From contig JADFXG010000022.1 of assembly GCA_015233895.1 (NCBI GenBank), positions 1 to 47,365 on the forward strand: DNA of 47,365 nucleotides, given 5' to 3'. Origin of the DNA: Nitrospirota bacterium. Lineage in GTDB: Bacteria > Nitrospirota > Thermodesulfovibrionia > Thermodesulfovibrionales > Magnetobacteriaceae. This document shows positions 25,147-34,075 of this stretch, piece by piece. Made by a program: the position numbers and the translations under genes. Position 1 is the first letter of the stretch; each line of letters begins with the position of its first letter. Under the pieces are notes generated by a model. It did no database searches. It had not been told where the DNA came from and saw nothing but the letters and a program-made list of their open reading frames with translations.

Positions 25147-27045
25147 ATGTGCGGGATATGCGGAGTGGTTTCTTTTGACAGGGCTTGCCGCAATGAGACT
25201 CTGGATCAAATGACGGATATCCTTTCACACCGGGGCCCTGATGGCCGGGGCACATACACAGACGATTACGCAGGCCTTGGCCACAGAAGGCTTTCAATTT
25301 TGGATTTATCTGATGCTGGCAGACAACCCATGTGTAGTGAAAGCGGTAAACTGTGGATAGTTTTTAATGGTGAGATATATAATTTTAAGCAGTTGCGATC
25401 TATTCTTGAAGCCAAAGGTTACAGATTTAAATCAAATTCCGACACAGAGGTTGTTTTAAACGGATATGAATACTGGGGCACAGAGGTCTTTAGCAAACTG
25501 GATGGATTCTTTGCATTAGCCTTGTGGGATAAGAAACAGAAAAAGTTAGTACTGGCCAGGGATTGTTGTGGGGTAAAGCCGTTATTTTTATCCTGCAACA
25601 GTAAATTCATAGTTTTTTCCTCAGAGCTAAAAGGTATTTTAGCAAGCGGCCTTATCAGCAAACAAAGAGATTACCAGTCACTTTCCAATTATCTCTCCAT
25701 GTTTTATGTGCCCGGGCCTAACACCATATTAAAAGATGTTAAACAAGTGGCAGCCGGAACGTACATGGTGTTTGAACCAGGCCGGGAGGCGATAGCCGTT
25801 AGTTACTGGAGCATAATAAATGCAAAGAACCTTACTTTGCCAAAGCAGCCAGAGCAAATTTATGAACTTATCAGAGATGCGGCGGCAAAAGCTGTGGACA
25901 GCTCCCTGGTTGCGGACGTTCCGGTAAGCCTTTTACTGAGCTCAGGGCTTGATTCCTCGATAATGCTCTCAGAGCTTAAACGTCTGGGCAGGGACGATAT
26001 AGAGACAATAACAGTAGGCTTTAAAGAGACTTCGTATGATGAGAGCAAGATAGCTAACCGGTTTGCTACAGAGATGGGATTTAAGCATACGTCTGTTATC
26101 ATGCCCTATGGAGAGGCAGCAGAGGTCCTGCAACACATAATATACTATTTGGATGCCCTTAATGCAAATCCATGTATAATACCCGAATATCTCTATTTTA
26201 AGGAAACATCACAAAGATATAAAGTCACCCTTATGGGTTCTGGAAATGATGAGCTTTTTGCCGGTTATAATACATACATAGCAGACAACTACAGGAAATA
26301 CTTCGGTATGTTGCCTTACACGATAAGAAAGATGATTGCTGCAGCCACCCGGTATATTCCCGTAAGCGACGAAAAATACTCATTTGATTACCTTGCGCAG
26401 AAATTTGCCGCCGGTTCGCTGTACCATAAGAAGAAAAGCCACTATTTTTGGAGAACGATATTTTCCGATGAGGAAAAGGAATTACTTCTGAGAAAAGACC
26501 TTGTTGCCGACTCAGGTTTAAACACAGACTCGTATGATGATACATACGGAAAGCTTTTTGATGTTGCAGGATTATCCTTTCAAGAGCAGGCACTGTATGC
26601 AGACTTTCACATGTTCTTAATAGACAATGCCAACATGGAGGTTGACCAGCTTAGCATGGCACTTTCTCTTGAGGCTAGGCCGCCGTTTCTAACTAAGAAC
26701 TTTGTTGAGCTGGCCTTTGCCATCCCCTACAGTCTGAAACTAAAAGGCCATAAAACGAAATACTGTTTAAGAGAAGCCTACAAAGGCATTCTTCCGCAGT
26801 ATTTGTTAGACAGAAAAAAACACGGGCTCGTATCGCCCCTGAACTTTTTATTTAATAAGAGTATGACAAAATATCTTGATGGTTATTTGTTATCGGATAC
26901 GATGGCCGAGTATTTTGACCTGAAATTTATCAAAAAACTCATGGAAAACCATCTTGAAAGAAAACAAAATAACAGCTACAAACTCTTTACTCTTTTGTGT
27001 TTTTCTCTGTGGCATCAAATCTTTATAGATGGTTTGTTGATTTAG
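25147..27045 (+). CDS. asnB: Glutamine-dependent asparagine-synthetase-type amidotransferase
   Basis: The 632-residue protein begins MCGICGVVSF, giving the catalytic Cys2 of a class II glutaminase, followed by LSHRGPDGRG and NGEIYNF. The C-terminal synthetase half has the PP-loop LLSSGLDSS (264-271). Asparagine synthetases of this length are common in polysaccharide and natural-product clusters, where they amidate acids or form amide bonds on non-standard substrates. It is the last gene of the long plus-strand run, 51 bases after the GNAT. Whether it makes asparagine or amidates a uronic acid or carrier-bound acid cannot be read from sequence. Confidence 0.92.
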   Translation: MCGICGVVSFDRACRNETLDQMTDILSHRGPDGRGTYTDDYAGLGHRRLSILDLSDAGRQPMCSESGKLWIVFNGEIYNFKQLRSILEAKGYRFKSNSDTEVVLNGYEYWGTEVFSKLDGFFALALWDKKQKKLVLARDCCGVKPLFLSCNSKFIVFSSELKGILASGLISKQRDYQSLSNYLSMFYVPGPNTILKDVKQVAAGTYMVFEPGREAIAVSYWSIINAKNLTLPKQPEQIYELIRDAAAKAVDSSLVADVPVSLLLSSGLDSSIMLSELKRLGRDDIETITVGFKETSYDESKIANRFATEMGFKHTSVIMPYGEAAEVLQHIIYYLDALNANPCIIPEYLYFKETSQRYKVTLMGSGNDELFAGYNTYIADNYRKYFGMLPYTIRKMIAAATRYIPVSDEKYSFDYLAQKFAAGSLYHKKKSHYFWRTIFSDEEKELLLRKDLVADSGLNTDSYDDTYGKLFDVAGLSFQEQALYADFHMFLIDNANMEVDQLSMALSLEARPPFLTKNFVELAFAIPYSLKLKGHKTKYCLREAYKGILPQYLLDRKKHGLVSPLNFLFNKSMTKYLDGYLLSDTMAEYFDLKFIKKLMENHLERKQNNSYKLFTLLCFSLWHQIFIDGLLI

Positions 27046-27116
27046 ATAACTGAATGCGCACTATAGAAAGCTGCCTGTTTGCAACCATCTTGTTGTAACA
27101 TTAATCCCGACAATGC

Positions 27117-27147
27117 TTGACAATTTGAAATTACCTTATGCTACAAT
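27117..27147 (+). promoter_or_regulatory. Promoter of the second large operon
   Basis: A perfect TTGACA (27117-27122) and an extended -10 TGcTACAAT (-10 box 27142-27147) with a 19-base spacer, in the 194-base gap after asnB. It should drive the genes from 27240. The leader is about 85 bases. Confidence 0.65.
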
Positions 27148-27239
27148 AATTAGTGTACCATGAAATGCTGATAGCTAATAATTCCTATAGCTTCCCCCGT
27201 AACACTATGAAAAACATAAGCAAATAGAGGAGATCCGTT

Positions 27240-28319
27240 GTGGGTGAAATAAAAATGCCGTTACCGCAAGTGGACACGGAGGCATATAATAAAACGATAC
27301 AAGCCGGATTCAAAAAGTATCCGCAAAGAGAGGAAAATTATAAGAAGTATCTATTGAATCCCCGCAGTATAAATCTTGACTATATGCCGATAAAAATGGA
27401 CATAGAGCCCATAAACAGATGTAACTTACGGTGCACTATGTGTTTAATCCCAATGCTTGATAGCCAACAAGCAGCGGATGATCTCATGTTAGAGGACTTT
27501 AAACGCCTCATAGATGATCAATACGGTGTTTATGAAATAAAAATACAAGGCATCGGAGAGACATTTTTACATAAAGATTTTATAAAAATGGTTCAATTCG
27601 CTTCTGAAAAGTATATCTGGACACGTACTGCGACAAATGCCGTTATTATTGATCAGAACGAATACTATAAGGCGATTGTGGATGCTGGAATTGGCGAAAT
27701 GCTGCTTTCCATAGATGGCACAACAAAGGAAACATACGAAAAAATCAGGGTAAACTCTAATTTTGAACGAGTTGTGAAAAACGCAAAACTTATTAACAAT
27801 TACTGTAATAAGGTAGGTATAGATAAAACAAGGATGTGGGCAGTGCTTCAAAAGGAAAATTTTCACGAGCTATATAACTTTGTGCCATTTGCCAAAGAGC
27901 TTGGTTTTAAAAGATTAACACTGACAATAAATCTTGGTTTTGTTGGGGACAAAACACTACAAGAGATAAATCGCCCTAAAGATATTTCAAAGACGATAAC
28001 ACAGGATAACGTCGATAGGCTTTTGGAGCTTGCTGACAGGGCGGAAATCGATTTAACCTTTTGGTATATTACGACAAAATATACAAAAGACAATCTTTGT
28101 CCATGGCCATTTGAGAGGGCATTTATTTCTTGTGATAAATATATCTGTCCGTGCTGCACAATAACAAACACCAAGGCTGTCAATTTTGGGCAGGCGGAGC
28201 ACTTCTCCGAAATATGGTTTTCAGAGCTCTACCGTAACTTCAGGGCAGCTCATAAGGAGGGAAATATTCCCCATGAATGCAGATTTTGCTATAAAAAGGA
28301 TGGATTAACGGAAAAATGA
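27240..28319 (+). CDS. Radical SAM/SPASM protein
   Basis: The 359-residue protein has the core cysteines C61, C65 and C68 (CNLRCTMC). Its C-terminal SPASM-like region has cysteine pairs around KYICPCCTITN and ECRFCYKKDG, enough for one or two extra clusters. The start is a GTG with GAGGAG about seven bases upstream. It overlaps the UGM-like gene by four bases (ATGA), so it may act on the same sugar. Substrate unknown. Confidence 0.87.
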   Translation: MGEIKMPLPQVDTEAYNKTIQAGFKKYPQREENYKKYLLNPRSINLDYMPIKMDIEPINRCNLRCTMCLIPMLDSQQAADDLMLEDFKRLIDDQYGVYEIKIQGIGETFLHKDFIKMVQFASEKYIWTRTATNAVIIDQNEYYKAIVDAGIGEMLLSIDGTTKETYEKIRVNSNFERVVKNAKLINNYCNKVGIDKTRMWAVLQKENFHELYNFVPFAKELGFKRLTLTINLGFVGDKTLQEINRPKDISKTITQDNVDRLLELADRAEIDLTFWYITTKYTKDNLCPWPFERAFISCDKYICPCCTITNTKAVNFGQAEHFSEIWFSELYRNFRAAHKEGNIPHECRFCYKKDGLTEK

Positions 28320-29422
28320 AAAAAGCTCTGGTTTTAGGCGGCGGCTTTGCAGGGTGTACTATAAGCTATTTTTTGAAGCAAAAGGGATTTGAAGTAACGA
28401 TAATAGAAGCCACGGAATATCTAGGCGGCGGTTGCCGTACGTTTTTTTACCACGGACATCCATACACTTACGGCCCGCGCCATCTTATCATAAACAAAGA
28501 AAAAATGTTTCTGTGGGATTATTTCAGCCGGTTCCTTACCCTCAGGCAAATTCACCACCATACAATGACATTTGTCGGACAAGACAACCGTTTTTACACC
28601 TTTCCTATACATGTCGATGAGATAGAAGACATGCCAGATAAAGACAATATCAACGAAGAGTTAAAAAACAGAGGAGATGTTGCAAGTGCAAAGAATCTTG
28701 AGGACTACTGGATAAACTCTGTAGGGGAGATACTATACAACAAATTTGTAAAGGATTATAACAAGAAAATGTGGATAACAGACGACAATAGAAGCCTTGA
28801 CGAGTTTGCGTTTTCTCCCAAAGGCGTGCCTCTGAAAACAGGCTCAAAGGAATGTTTTGCGGAAACAATGGTACTTGCATATCCTACCGAACTTGACGGA
28901 TACAACTCCTATTTCGATAAATGCACAGAGGGTTGTAATATTATTCCTAAAACATTTGTAGAAAAAATCGATATAGAAAGAAAACGGGTATTTGTCAACG
29001 ACACATGGATAGAGGGAGACATTATGGTATCCACTGTCCCTGTTGATTTACTGTTTGGATACCGATACGGACCACTAAAGTTTGTAGGCAAAGAGTTTTT
29101 AAAAATCATCCTTCCTGTTGAAAAAATTACACCGGAGCCATATTATTTTATCCACTATGCATCGGATGAACCTTTCTTAAGAGTAGTTGAGTATAAACTT
29201 CTAACCGGCTACAAATCCTCCGATACTTTGATTTTAGTTGAGTTTCCATCTATGAAAAATAAACTCTACCCTTATCCGGTAAAATCGGAAATAGAGAAAG
29301 CACAAAGATATTTAAACTCGCTGCCGCAAGACGTTTACTCCATAGGCCGACTTGGAAAGTACCATTACAACGGTATGTGTGACGTTGTTGAGGACTGCAT
29401 GAAATTACAGGACAGGTTATGA
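28316..29422 (+). CDS. UDP-galactopyranose-mutase-like flavoprotein
   Basis: The 368-residue protein begins KKALVLGGGFAGCTIS (dinucleotide motif at 8-13), then IEATEYLGGGCRTFFYHGHPYTYGPRHLI, the pattern of UDP-galactopyranose mutase (Glf), and has FYTFPIHVDEI as in that family. Glf converts UDP-galactopyranose into the furanose form using reduced FAD. The usual conserved arginines cannot be assigned by eye, so a different flavin-dependent sugar isomerisation is possible. Translationally coupled to the radical SAM gene before it; a putative glycosyltransferase follows. Confidence 0.8.
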   Translation: MKKALVLGGGFAGCTISYFLKQKGFEVTIIEATEYLGGGCRTFFYHGHPYTYGPRHLIINKEKMFLWDYFSRFLTLRQIHHHTMTFVGQDNRFYTFPIHVDEIEDMPDKDNINEELKNRGDVASAKNLEDYWINSVGEILYNKFVKDYNKKMWITDDNRSLDEFAFSPKGVPLKTGSKECFAETMVLAYPTELDGYNSYFDKCTEGCNIIPKTFVEKIDIERKRVFVNDTWIEGDIMVSTVPVDLLFGYRYGPLKFVGKEFLKIILPVEKITPEPYYFIHYASDEPFLRVVEYKLLTGYKSSDTLILVEFPSMKNKLYPYPVKSEIEKAQRYLNSLPQDVYSIGRLGKYHYNGMCDVVEDCMKLQDRL

Positions 29423-29526
29423 TTGGGCCAGCTTTAAGGAACTAAATCCGGAGGGACTCTTGCGACCTTATATTTATCTGTGGCGACAGTTGTAAAAGCA
29501 TTATTAAGGTGCACGTTCTTTAAACC

Positions 29527-30795
29527 ATGAAATTGAAAAAGGCTCTTCTCTTTTTTGTCAATCAAATATTTTTTATTTATAAGGTGTTGTCTGTCCTTGT
29601 ATGGTTTTTTAAAATTAAAAATGCACTGAAAAAATCGGATAATATATTATTGTCCGAAGGCGGGTTCGGACACTCAATAATTGACCCCGAGATGTTGAGG
29701 CGCATGTATGTAAATATGAAAAACACTTGTATCGTTTTCCAAACGCCTGTACATAATCCATATGTAGGATTGTTTTGGAACGATGTGGATGTATTTTTTT
29801 TTAAGTCATATATAAGAGTGAAATTTCTTTCCCATGAATCTTATATTGAATTACGATACGGTAATTATAAGTTAATAGTAAAAATCATAAAAGCTTTATT
29901 AACTTTTTATTGCTCTGCCAGGGTGATGAATTACATAGATTTTTCCAGAGAATGTATAAAAAGATTGACGTTTGGCACTGAGGCTGATAGTTTTTACAGA
30001 AAAAACATTGTAAGCACCGGCTTTAAGTCTTTCTATTTGTTAAATCTTATGGAATCTGTGCCGCTTCAAAATCCTAGGTTGCCAAAAAACGTAAGAGAAA
30101 ACATTCTTTCACATATACTTAAGTACTGCAATTTATCGGTAAGGCCTAAATTATGCTGTATTTATTTGAGAGCCAAGGGACAAGCTACAAACGATAACAC
30201 TTCGACGTTACGTATTGGAGCTGAGTTAGAATCCTTTGTGCCAGCCATAACATATCTGGTTAAAGAGGATTTTGTGGTTTTAGTTACAGGTGACATGAGT
30301 ATTAGTAAAGAGTATGAAGCATGTTTTAATAAAAAGATTATATCTGCGGAGTTTTTAGATGTCTGCCCGCAGTTGTTTTCTCTTTTTTCGCATTCGGAGT
30401 CTGATATATGGATAGGGAATCTTGGGGGCGGCAGCTGGATGCCGGTACTCAGAGAGATTCCAATGCTTGTTGTAGACATGTATCCTTATGGAAGCGGGCT
30501 TAAAGATGCGTGGATTTTATTAAAGCCAGTGTATGACGAAACCGGCAACCTTGTCCATTACAGCAGAATGTTCAATGATTTTCTTTTTGATTATAATTTA
30601 AAAGATAACTGGAGGGTGCTGCATAACTCACCTGAGACACTGCTTGTCTCTATAAAAGAAATGCTGGATAGCCTGAAAAACAACCATGTGAGCGAGACCA
30701 ACACGGCTTATTTAAAATCGTTTGGAAACCATCTCTTTTTAAAATACTACAATATGAAAATTCCAACAGTATGGTATGATTTGTTTGCAGAGTAA
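29527..30795 (+). CDS. Putative glycosyltransferase (resembles TIGR04372 family)
   Basis: The 422-residue protein has a hydrophobic N-terminal segment (about 5-30) that may anchor it to the membrane. The central stretch CIYLRAKGQATNDNTSTLRIGAELESFVPAITYLVKEDFVVLVTGD (about 205-257), then IWIGNLGGGSWMPVLREIPMLVVD, fits the pattern I associate with the TIGR04372 glycosyltransferase family of surface-polysaccharide clusters. This is recall of the pattern, not a search. Placed after the UGM-like gene, it may use the isomerised sugar. The ribosome binding site is weak. Confidence 0.6.
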   Translation: MKLKKALLFFVNQIFFIYKVLSVLVWFFKIKNALKKSDNILLSEGGFGHSIIDPEMLRRMYVNMKNTCIVFQTPVHNPYVGLFWNDVDVFFFKSYIRVKFLSHESYIELRYGNYKLIVKIIKALLTFYCSARVMNYIDFSRECIKRLTFGTEADSFYRKNIVSTGFKSFYLLNLMESVPLQNPRLPKNVRENILSHILKYCNLSVRPKLCCIYLRAKGQATNDNTSTLRIGAELESFVPAITYLVKEDFVVLVTGDMSISKEYEACFNKKIISAEFLDVCPQLFSLFSHSESDIWIGNLGGGSWMPVLREIPMLVVDMYPYGSGLKDAWILLKPVYDETGNLVHYSRMFNDFLFDYNLKDNWRVLHNSPETLLVSIKEMLDSLKNNHVSETNTAYLKSFGNHLFLKYYNMKIPTVWYDLFAE

Positions 30796-30855
30796 AGTGG
30801 TTCTCTGTCTCTAAATCTGCATAAATAGTCCCGATAGATTTTCCAAAATAAAAAC

Positions 30856-30864
30856 TGTTATATT
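30856..30864 (+). promoter_or_regulatory. Extended -10 promoter before the MaoC-SDR operon
   Basis: TGtTATATT (TG at 30856-30857, -10 box 30859-30864) about 55 bases before the ATG. No good -35 box is present, but extended -10 promoters often lack one. Confidence 0.4.
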
Positions 30865-30919
30865 ATATAGTGTTTGGGAAGATATCATATTATCACAGTG
30901 CTATGTATTTTCAGGCTTA

Positions 30920-32104
30920 ATGGATTTCAAGGCAATACAAATAGGGCAAAAAGCAGAGATTTCTCATGTTATCTCAGAAGAGGACGTTCAGAGATTTGTC
31001 TCTCTCACAGGTGATGACAATCTACTACATATAGATAACGACTATGCCAGCAACACCCCGTTAAAGAAAAAAGTAGCTCATGGTATGCTTTCTGCCTCTT
31101 TTATTTCAACAGTTGTCGGAACCAAACTACCTGGCGATGGAGCGTTGTTGTTCAGGCAAAATTTAGATTTTCTCAAACCAGTGAGTGTTGGCGACGGCAT
31201 AAGGGTCATTATCGAGGTTATAAAGAAAACAGACAAAACCAGGGTCATAGAATTACAAACGGATGTCTATAATCATCATAATGAAAAAATCATAAGCGGT
31301 ACGGCGCAGGTAAAGGTTGTAGAAACTATTAAAAAATACGATCAGGCAACAGTGTCTGAACATGTGGAAAAGACCGCACTGGTTGTTGGTGCAAGCGGGG
31401 GTATCGGCGCTGCTGTATGTGAAAAGTTACTTACAAACGGTTGGAACATTATTGCACATTATCATAAAAATCAGGCAGCAGCCGAAAAATTAATGAAACG
31501 GATGGAACCGTTAAATAGTAAAACTTTGCTCGTTCAGGCTGATGTCGAGGATGAGGCTGATGTCGCAAAAATGTTCGACAAAATTGAGCGCTACGGTCTT
31601 AACGTCAGCGCCATTGTGTATTGTGCCTCCGCCAGAATTCCCAATGTAAAACTTAAAGATATACAATGGGACCTGATACTCAAACACTTTGAGGTCAATG
31701 TCAAAGGCTTATTTAATATACAAAAATATGCCGTGCCATCTATGCAAAAGTTTAAATATGGGAAGATAGTTGCACTAACATCAATGGCTGTGGAAAAACC
31801 AAATGCCGACTGGATACATTACATAACTGCAAAGTCTGCGTTAAACGGCTTCGTAAAGTGTTTGGCTTTAAGTCTGGCTCCTAAGGGTATAAGGGTAAAT
31901 CTGATTTCACCTGGCATGACTGACACGGAGTTGATTGTTGATATCCCTGAAAAGGTACGCCTTACCACAGAGCTTCAAACACCGATAGGCCGGATAGCAC
32001 AGCCTAAAGACATAGCTGGTGTCGTCGGTTTTCTGTTATCTCCGGAGTCGGATTATTTAACTGGAGAGACACTAAGAGTAAACGGCGGGCAGGTCATGAT
32101 ATGA
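30920..32104 (+). CDS. MaoC-like hydratase fused to SDR ketoreductase
   Basis: The 394-residue protein joins two domains. Residues 1-140 are a MaoC-type hot-dog hydratase with the catalytic signature GDDNLLHIDNDYA and VAHGMLSASFIS. Residues 148-394 are a classical SDR with GASGGIG (157-163) and the catalytic YITAK (Y301, K305). Stand-alone proteins of these types hydrate enoyl thioesters and reduce 3-ketoacyl thioesters, so the fusion could make or remove a 3-hydroxyacyl group such as 3-hydroxybutyryl. It overlaps the FkbH-like gene by four bases (ATGA), placing this chemistry on the second carrier protein. Confidence 0.9.
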   Translation: MDFKAIQIGQKAEISHVISEEDVQRFVSLTGDDNLLHIDNDYASNTPLKKKVAHGMLSASFISTVVGTKLPGDGALLFRQNLDFLKPVSVGDGIRVIIEVIKKTDKTRVIELQTDVYNHHNEKIISGTAQVKVVETIKKYDQATVSEHVEKTALVVGASGGIGAAVCEKLLTNGWNIIAHYHKNQAAAEKLMKRMEPLNSKTLLVQADVEDEADVAKMFDKIERYGLNVSAIVYCASARIPNVKLKDIQWDLILKHFEVNVKGLFNIQKYAVPSMQKFKYGKIVALTSMAVEKPNADWIHYITAKSALNGFVKCLALSLAPKGIRVNLISPGMTDTELIVDIPEKVRLTTELQTPIGRIAQPKDIAGVVGFLLSPESDYLTGETLRVNGGQVMI

Positions 32105-33852
32105 GCACAATGAGCTACGTAGAGATTATTAAAAAGAACAGGGAACTAAAAAATAAATTAGCCTCTGAAGATTACACGGTGGGCGTATTAACGAATATTA
32201 CAAACCATTTTTTAAAGGATATTCTTGAGTATTCTCTCCGATTGTCGGCAATTAATGCAATCGTAGAGATAGGCGGATATGATAATATTGTTCAAGATGC
32301 TGACCGTTTCCAGAAAAAGTCCTCGCTAATAATTGTTTTCTGGGAGCTGATTAACTTTATGCAGGGGTTACATAGGTTACGGCCGGCTCTTATAAACGAT
32401 TACGAGGCAGTAAAGGCAGATATGGTTCATCAGATTGATTTGCTTATGGACTTACTAAAAAATACTCCACTGATAATATTTAACCGTTTTACAAACGTGG
32501 CAATGTCGATGGCAAATCCTGTACTAGGATTATTGGACAAACTTGCTGCGGACTTAAACAAATATATGGACTCCTGTAATTACCGTAATGTTTACTTTGT
32601 GGATTTGCCAGGAATATTTCTTAAAGATGGAATAGGTTTATGTTTGGATTGGAGGAATTATTACAGAAATAAGTCTTTATATACACTTTGTTTTTATAAA
32701 ACCTACTGTGACACTATAATCAATGCTATAAGGGCTGCAAATGGCCAAAGTAAAAAAATGCTTATCCTTGATTGTGATAATACCCTGTGGGACGGTATCG
32801 TGGATGAAAATGGTATCGATGGAATTGACTTATCCGCCGACACAGCAAACGGTGCGATTTTTAGTGAAGTCAGAAGTATGATAAAGGAACTTGCCCACTG
32901 TGGTATCCTAATAGCGTTATGTTCAAAAAATAATTCTGACGACATAGATAAAATTCTGACCCAGCACCCCGGCATTATCTTATCCAACAACGATATTGTA
33001 ATAAAGATGATCAACTGGGACGATAAGGTAACAAACATTAAACTCATAGCAGAAACAATCAGCATAGGCTTGGACAGTATGGTGTTTATAGACGATTCCG
33101 CTTTTGAAGTCGAACATGTCAGAGGGCTGCTGCCTGAGGTGAATTCATTTAAGGTGCCGGACAATTTATATGATTACCCGGCGCTTTTAAGGGAGATAAG
33201 CGGGATGTTTTATACGGCGGCACAGACAACAGAAGACTTGTCAAAGCAGACAATGTACCGGCAGCAGTTTCGCAGGGAATCGTCTAAGAGGGAATTTGAC
33301 TCGCTGGACGACTACCTCGCATCGTTGGATATACAGCTATTTTGTTATGATAATGATCTGAATATTGTAACAAGACTATCTCAATTGTCGCAAAAAACAA
33401 ATCAATTCAACTTAACCACAAGGCGTTATACCGAGCGGCAGATAGAGAACTTCATTACAGATGCAAAATACGATGTTTTGGCTTATCGGGTCAAAGATAA
33501 ATTTGGCGACAATGGCATAACAGCAATGGTAATACTCCAGTACGATCTCCAGTCATTTACGGCTATAATCGACTCCTTTACTATGAGCTGTCGCATTATC
33601 GGGCGAAATATCGAGTTTTCCATTGTTGATCATCTCATTTGGCGTATAAAAGACAAGAATATTGACCAGATAGAGGCTGTTTATATTCCAACACAAAAAA
33701 ACGTATCGGTAAAACACTTCTATGACAAATGTTCATTTCAGCTGTTGGATTCGTACAGTGACGCTGAGAAAAGATATGTGATGCATATAGATAATTATAG
33801 TTTTAAGAATGCTACCAACAACGTGATGTATGCCAATGAAAGAGATAATTAA
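32101..33852 (+). CDS. FkbH-like HAD-family acyl loader (583 aa)
   Basis: The HAD core has the phosphatase nucleophile motif LILDCDNTLWDG with DCDNT at 224-228, followed by IALCSKNN and MVFIDDSAFE. The C-terminal 200 residues (QLSQKTNQFNLTTRRYTE onward) are the GNAT-like part typical of FkbH proteins. The 210 N-terminal residues resemble the degenerate SGNH-like extension of long FkbH homologues. FkbH enzymes dephosphorylate 1,3-bisphosphoglycerate and load glycerate onto a carrier protein; the neighbouring carrier gene overlaps its end by 23 bases. With no polyketide synthase present, the loaded C3 unit is more likely an N-acyl group on a sugar. Confidence 0.88.
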   Translation: MSTMSYVEIIKKNRELKNKLASEDYTVGVLTNITNHFLKDILEYSLRLSAINAIVEIGGYDNIVQDADRFQKKSSLIIVFWELINFMQGLHRLRPALINDYEAVKADMVHQIDLLMDLLKNTPLIIFNRFTNVAMSMANPVLGLLDKLAADLNKYMDSCNYRNVYFVDLPGIFLKDGIGLCLDWRNYYRNKSLYTLCFYKTYCDTIINAIRAANGQSKKMLILDCDNTLWDGIVDENGIDGIDLSADTANGAIFSEVRSMIKELAHCGILIALCSKNNSDDIDKILTQHPGIILSNNDIVIKMINWDDKVTNIKLIAETISIGLDSMVFIDDSAFEVEHVRGLLPEVNSFKVPDNLYDYPALLREISGMFYTAAQTTEDLSKQTMYRQQFRRESSKREFDSLDDYLASLDIQLFCYDNDLNIVTRLSQLSQKTNQFNLTTRRYTERQIENFITDAKYDVLAYRVKDKFGDNGITAMVILQYDLQSFTAIIDSFTMSCRIIGRNIEFSIVDHLIWRIKDKNIDQIEAVYIPTQKNVSVKHFYDKCSFQLLDSYSDAEKRYVMHIDNYSFKNATNNVMYANERDN

Positions 33853-34075
33853 AGAAATCCTTTCTGTAGTATTGGATGTTCCCATGCACGAGTTGGATGA
33901 TTTTTCCTCCACACAGACACTTGAGCAGTGGGATTCACTTAATCATATGAAAATCATTGCTGCGCTGGAGGAACATTTTAGTGTATCGTTTACTGAACAA
34001 GAGACTCTTGAGATGCAGAGTGTGAAGTTAATAGAATATACAATTTCATGCCATTTATCGTGTCCACCTGAGTGA
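33830..34075 (+). CDS. Acyl carrier protein (module B)
   Basis: An 81-residue carrier with the phosphopantetheine serine in QWDSLNHMKIIAALEEHF, nearly the same motif as the carrier at 22768, so the two probably arose by duplication. The start at 33830 lies inside the FkbH-like gene; the ATG at 33836 is an equally good alternative (two residues shorter). The stop overlaps the next gene. It should carry the acyl unit loaded by the FkbH-like enzyme or processed by the MaoC-SDR protein. Confidence 0.92.
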   Translation: MPMKEIIKEILSVVLDVPMHELDDFSSTQTLEQWDSLNHMKIIAALEEHFSVSFTEQETLEMQSVKLIEYTISCHLSCPPE

